Source: Phenylobacterium aquaticum (lineage in GTDB: Bacteria; Pseudomonadota; Alphaproteobacteria; Caulobacterales; Caulobacteraceae). From it: 64,000 nucleotides of DNA. Positions 62,543 through 64,000 of the stretch are shown in pieces. Every line of letters starts with the position of its first letter. Position 1 is the stretch's first letter. The stretch spans positions 1-64,000 of the forward strand of contig NZ_JALDPT010000027.1 in assembly GCF_022695515.1 (NCBI RefSeq). The letters run 5' to 3'. The notes below the pieces were generated by a model. That model saw nothing but the letters and a program-made list of their open reading frames with translations, did not search any database and was not told where the DNA came from. The position numbers were made by a program, and so were the translations under genes.

Positions 62543-63319
62543 TCAGGCCAGGATCTTGTCGGCGATCCTCTGGCGGTGGGCGTCGTCCACGCCCAGCACG
62601 TCGCGCAGATAGTTGTCCATCGTGCCGCAGCGGGCCTCGATCTCGCTGAGCGCAGTGTCGAGATAGTCCTCGTGCACGCTGACCGCGACCCGCAAAGCCT
62701 CGTCGCTGACGGTCTTGCCGGTGAGGTTCTTGATGTAGTCGCGCAGGAAGTTCACCCGATGCAGGATCCGGCCCTCGTGGTTGGTGGCCAGATAGTCGGA
62801 GATCAGGTCGTCGCGATGCACCCCGGCGATGTGGTGGGTGAAGGCGCAGATCATGCCCGTGCGGTCCTTGCCCGCGGCGCAGTGCACCACCACCGCCCCG
62901 TCGGTCTCGGCCAGGGCCTGGAAATAGCGGCTGAACAGGTCGACATGCCGGGCTTCGAACGGGCCCTTGCGATAGAAGCCGATGCTGTCCTCGTAGAACC
63001 AGTTGGCGTCGATATCGGGGACGCTGGCCATCTGGGTCGCCCAGTCGCCGTGGACGTCCTCTATGTCGTTCTCGATCACCCGGCCCGAGAACCCCTCCCA
63101 GCGCCGGGACGGTTCCCGCTGGCGCTCCAGCGGCCGCCGCAGGTCCACGATCACCTCGACGCCCAGGTCGCGCATGGTGGCGAGGTCCGCCTCCGTGGCG
63201 TTGGCGTGGTTGGCGGAGCGGTAGAGCACGCCGCGCTTCAGGCCGCGGCCGCAGGCGGTGTCATAGCCGCCGAAGTCACGGAAGTTCTCGACGCCTTCGA
63301 GGGGGATGTGCCGGGTCAT
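62543..63319 (-). CDS. Tyrosine-protein phosphatase
   Basis: This 258-residue phosphatase of the DSP/Y_phosphatase3 type has MTRHIPLEGVENFRDFGGYDT at the N terminus and catalytic Cys147-x5-Arg153 (HCAAGKDRTGM), with the conserved Asp-rich loop upstream and a helical C-terminal domain (HHIAGVHRDDLISDYLATN). Proteins of this type act on phosphotyrosine or phosphoinositides; the bacterial substrate is unknown. It is convergent to nothing and follows the aminotransferase on the same strand, 63 bases apart. Confidence 0.9.
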   Translation of the reverse strand: MTRHIPLEGVENFRDFGGYDTACGRGLKRGVLYRSANHANATEADLATMRDLGVEVIVDLRRPLERQREPSRRWEGFSGRVIENDIEDVHGDWATQMASVPDIDANWFYEDSIGFYRKGPFEARHVDLFSRYFQALAETDGAVVVHCAAGKDRTGMICAFTHHIAGVHRDDLISDYLATNHEGRILHRVNFLRDYIKNLTGKTVSDEALRVAVSVHEDYLDTALSEIEARCGTMDNYLRDVLGVDDAHRQRIADKILA

Positions 63320-63357
63320 GGCGATGGTCTAGCGCCGGAGGGGCCGCGCGCGCAATC

Positions 63358-63543
63358 TCAGGGCGCGGGCGGCGTCATCTCCGCCAGCAGCTGATCCGGG
63401 TCCAGGCCGAGGGTCTCGATGCGCTTGCGCCAGCGCTCCAGCGCCCCGTCATAATAGTCGAAGATGCAGGGGCAGCAGCCGCGATGGCAGCACTCGGCGT
63501 CGTCGGGGCGCGTGGGCGGTCTGGGGACGACGGGCGGGTTCAT
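63358..63543 (-). CDS. Small cysteine-rich oxidoreductase-like protein
   Basis: This 61-residue protein has a Pro-rich N terminus and the cysteine motif ECCHRGCCPCIFDYYDGALERWRKRIETLG. This is the Oxidoreductase-like N-terminal family, whose conserved Cys pattern probably binds metal or a disulfide. The start at 63543 is preferred; the frame is open to 63678. It lies divergently from the alpha/beta hydrolase at 63592, 48 bases apart. Confidence 0.82.
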   Translation of the reverse strand: MNPPVVPRPPTRPDDAECCHRGCCPCIFDYYDGALERWRKRIETLGLDPDQLLAEMTPPAP

Positions 63544-63591
63544 CACGGCGGGTGTAGCGTCCGCGCGCCGATCCAGGCAATCCTCAGGCGC

Positions 63592-64000
63592 ATGACCGAA
63601 CATCACTTCACCGCCTCTGACGGCGTCCGCATCGCCTATGCCGTCGAGGGCGCCGGCCGACCGGTCATCCTGCTGCACGGCTTCCTGTCAAGCGGCGCCC
63701 GCAACTGGGCGGCGCCCCGGCTGGTCCAGGCCCTGGTCGAGACCGGCCGCCAGGTCATCGTCCCGGACGCCCGCGGCCACGGCCGGTCGGAGGCGCCGAC
63801 CGACCCCGCCCTGTGGCCGGCCGACGTCATGGCCCGCGATGTGATCGAGCTCGTCGCCCATCTCGGCCTCACCGACTACGACCTCGCGGGCTATTCCATG
63901 GGCGGCCGCACGGCGATCCGCGCCATTGTCGGCGGCCTCAGGCCCCGGCGCCTGGTGATCGGCGGCATGGGCGAGACCGCGATCATGGAGGCCGGCCCCC
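63592..64000 (+). CDS. Alpha/beta hydrolase (truncated by the window edge)
   Basis: The first 136 codons are visible. The frame has PVILLHGFLSSGARNWAAPRL (oxyanion strand), VIVPDARGHGRSEAPTDP and the nucleophile elbow LAGYSMGGRTAIRAIVGG. Its style is close to that of the hydrolase at 29714. The acid and histidine lie beyond the window. Ester or thioester substrate unknown. Confidence 0.85.
   Translation, partial: MTEHHFTASDGVRIAYAVEGAGRPVILLHGFLSSGARNWAAPRLVQALVETGRQVIVPDARGHGRSEAPTDPALWPADVMARDVIELVAHLGLTDYDLAGYSMGGRTAIRAIVGGLRPRRLVIGGMGETAIMEAGP

Noticed and set aside
1..64000. CRISPR arrays, insertion sequences, prophage or integrative-element genes
   Set aside because: No regular spaced repeats, transposase or integrase-like proteins, or attachment-site duplications were seen; only the ribF repeat and one REP-like palindrome are repetitive.

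Overview
This window is a GC-rich chromosomal segment from an alphaproteobacterium, most likely a Caulobacteraceae member (Caulobacter/Phenylobacterium type). The evidence is CpdR (with Asp51) divergent from an N-formylglutamate amidohydrolase, a TipF-like flagellar c-di-GMP protein, two large TonB-dependent receptors, a BamF-type lipoprotein, an MmgR/alpha-r8-type small RNA and dense G/C-ending codons. It is mostly housekeeping and catabolic chromosome. I see no prophage, insertion sequence, CRISPR array or integrated island.

Layout. 0-2.5 kb: tail of an Ala/Pro-rich gene, mnmC and a small secreted protein. 2.5-9.2 kb: two tandem minus-strand TonB-dependent receptors. 9.4-12.3 kb: an MpaB-family protein, tRNA-Val(GAC), cpdR, a hutG-like gene and a small RNA with promoter and terminator. 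12.3-15.9 kb: typA (frameshifted) and a two-gene histidine kinase/receiver operon. 15.8-22.7 kb: GNAT, aminotransferase, SDR, glycosyltransferase, a YbhN-like membrane protein (frameshifted), a PPOX flavoprotein and an acyl-CoA dehydrogenase. 22.7-24.1 kb: a DAHP synthase gene behind a ribosome-dependent attenuator. 24.1-34.1 kb: extensin-like protein, a ClpP variant, GH13 glucosidase, Rieske oxygenase, two unknown proteins, an alpha/beta hydrolase, a GST and methylsuccinyl-CoA dehydrogenase (mcd). 34.1-40 kb: two TetR regulators, a HIG1-like protein, cobalamin adenosyltransferase, etfBA and 3-hydroxybutyryl-CoA dehydrogenase. 40-45.5 kb: tipF, a HAD phosphatase, an NlpE-like lipoprotein, a MaoC/PhaJ hydratase, ribF and an HtrA-like protease. 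45.6-53.5 kb: ileS-lspA, an AraC regulator (frameshifted), DUF1254, BamF-like, DUF1737 and TraB/GumN. 53.6-64 kb: mutL (frameshifted), MerR-TipAS, a YjhX-type protein (frameshifted), rsmD, enoyl-CoA hydratase, rluB, tadA, dienelactone hydrolase, an AGXT-like aminotransferase, a tyrosine phosphatase, a small cysteine-rich protein and a truncated alpha/beta hydrolase.

How the genes fit together. Mcd, electron-transfer flavoprotein, 3-hydroxybutyryl-CoA dehydrogenase, the PhaJ-type hydratase and the adenosyltransferase (adenosylcobalamin for acyl-CoA mutases) suggest acetyl-CoA assimilation by the ethylmalonyl-CoA route and acyl-CoA/PHB turnover. RibF supplies FAD to the flavoproteins. LspA matures the lipoproteins, including the BamF-like one.

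Two regulatory RNA elements stand out. One is a 26-residue leader peptide with a Tyr/Trp/Phe cluster and mutually exclusive hairpins ahead of the DAHP synthase. The other is an ~80-nt minus-strand small RNA carrying the exposed anti-Shine-Dalgarno decamer UUUCCUCCCU. Six genes carry single-base length changes in short G or C runs (seven events). This pattern looks like base-calling or assembly error rather than gene decay, so those genes are probably intact in the organism.
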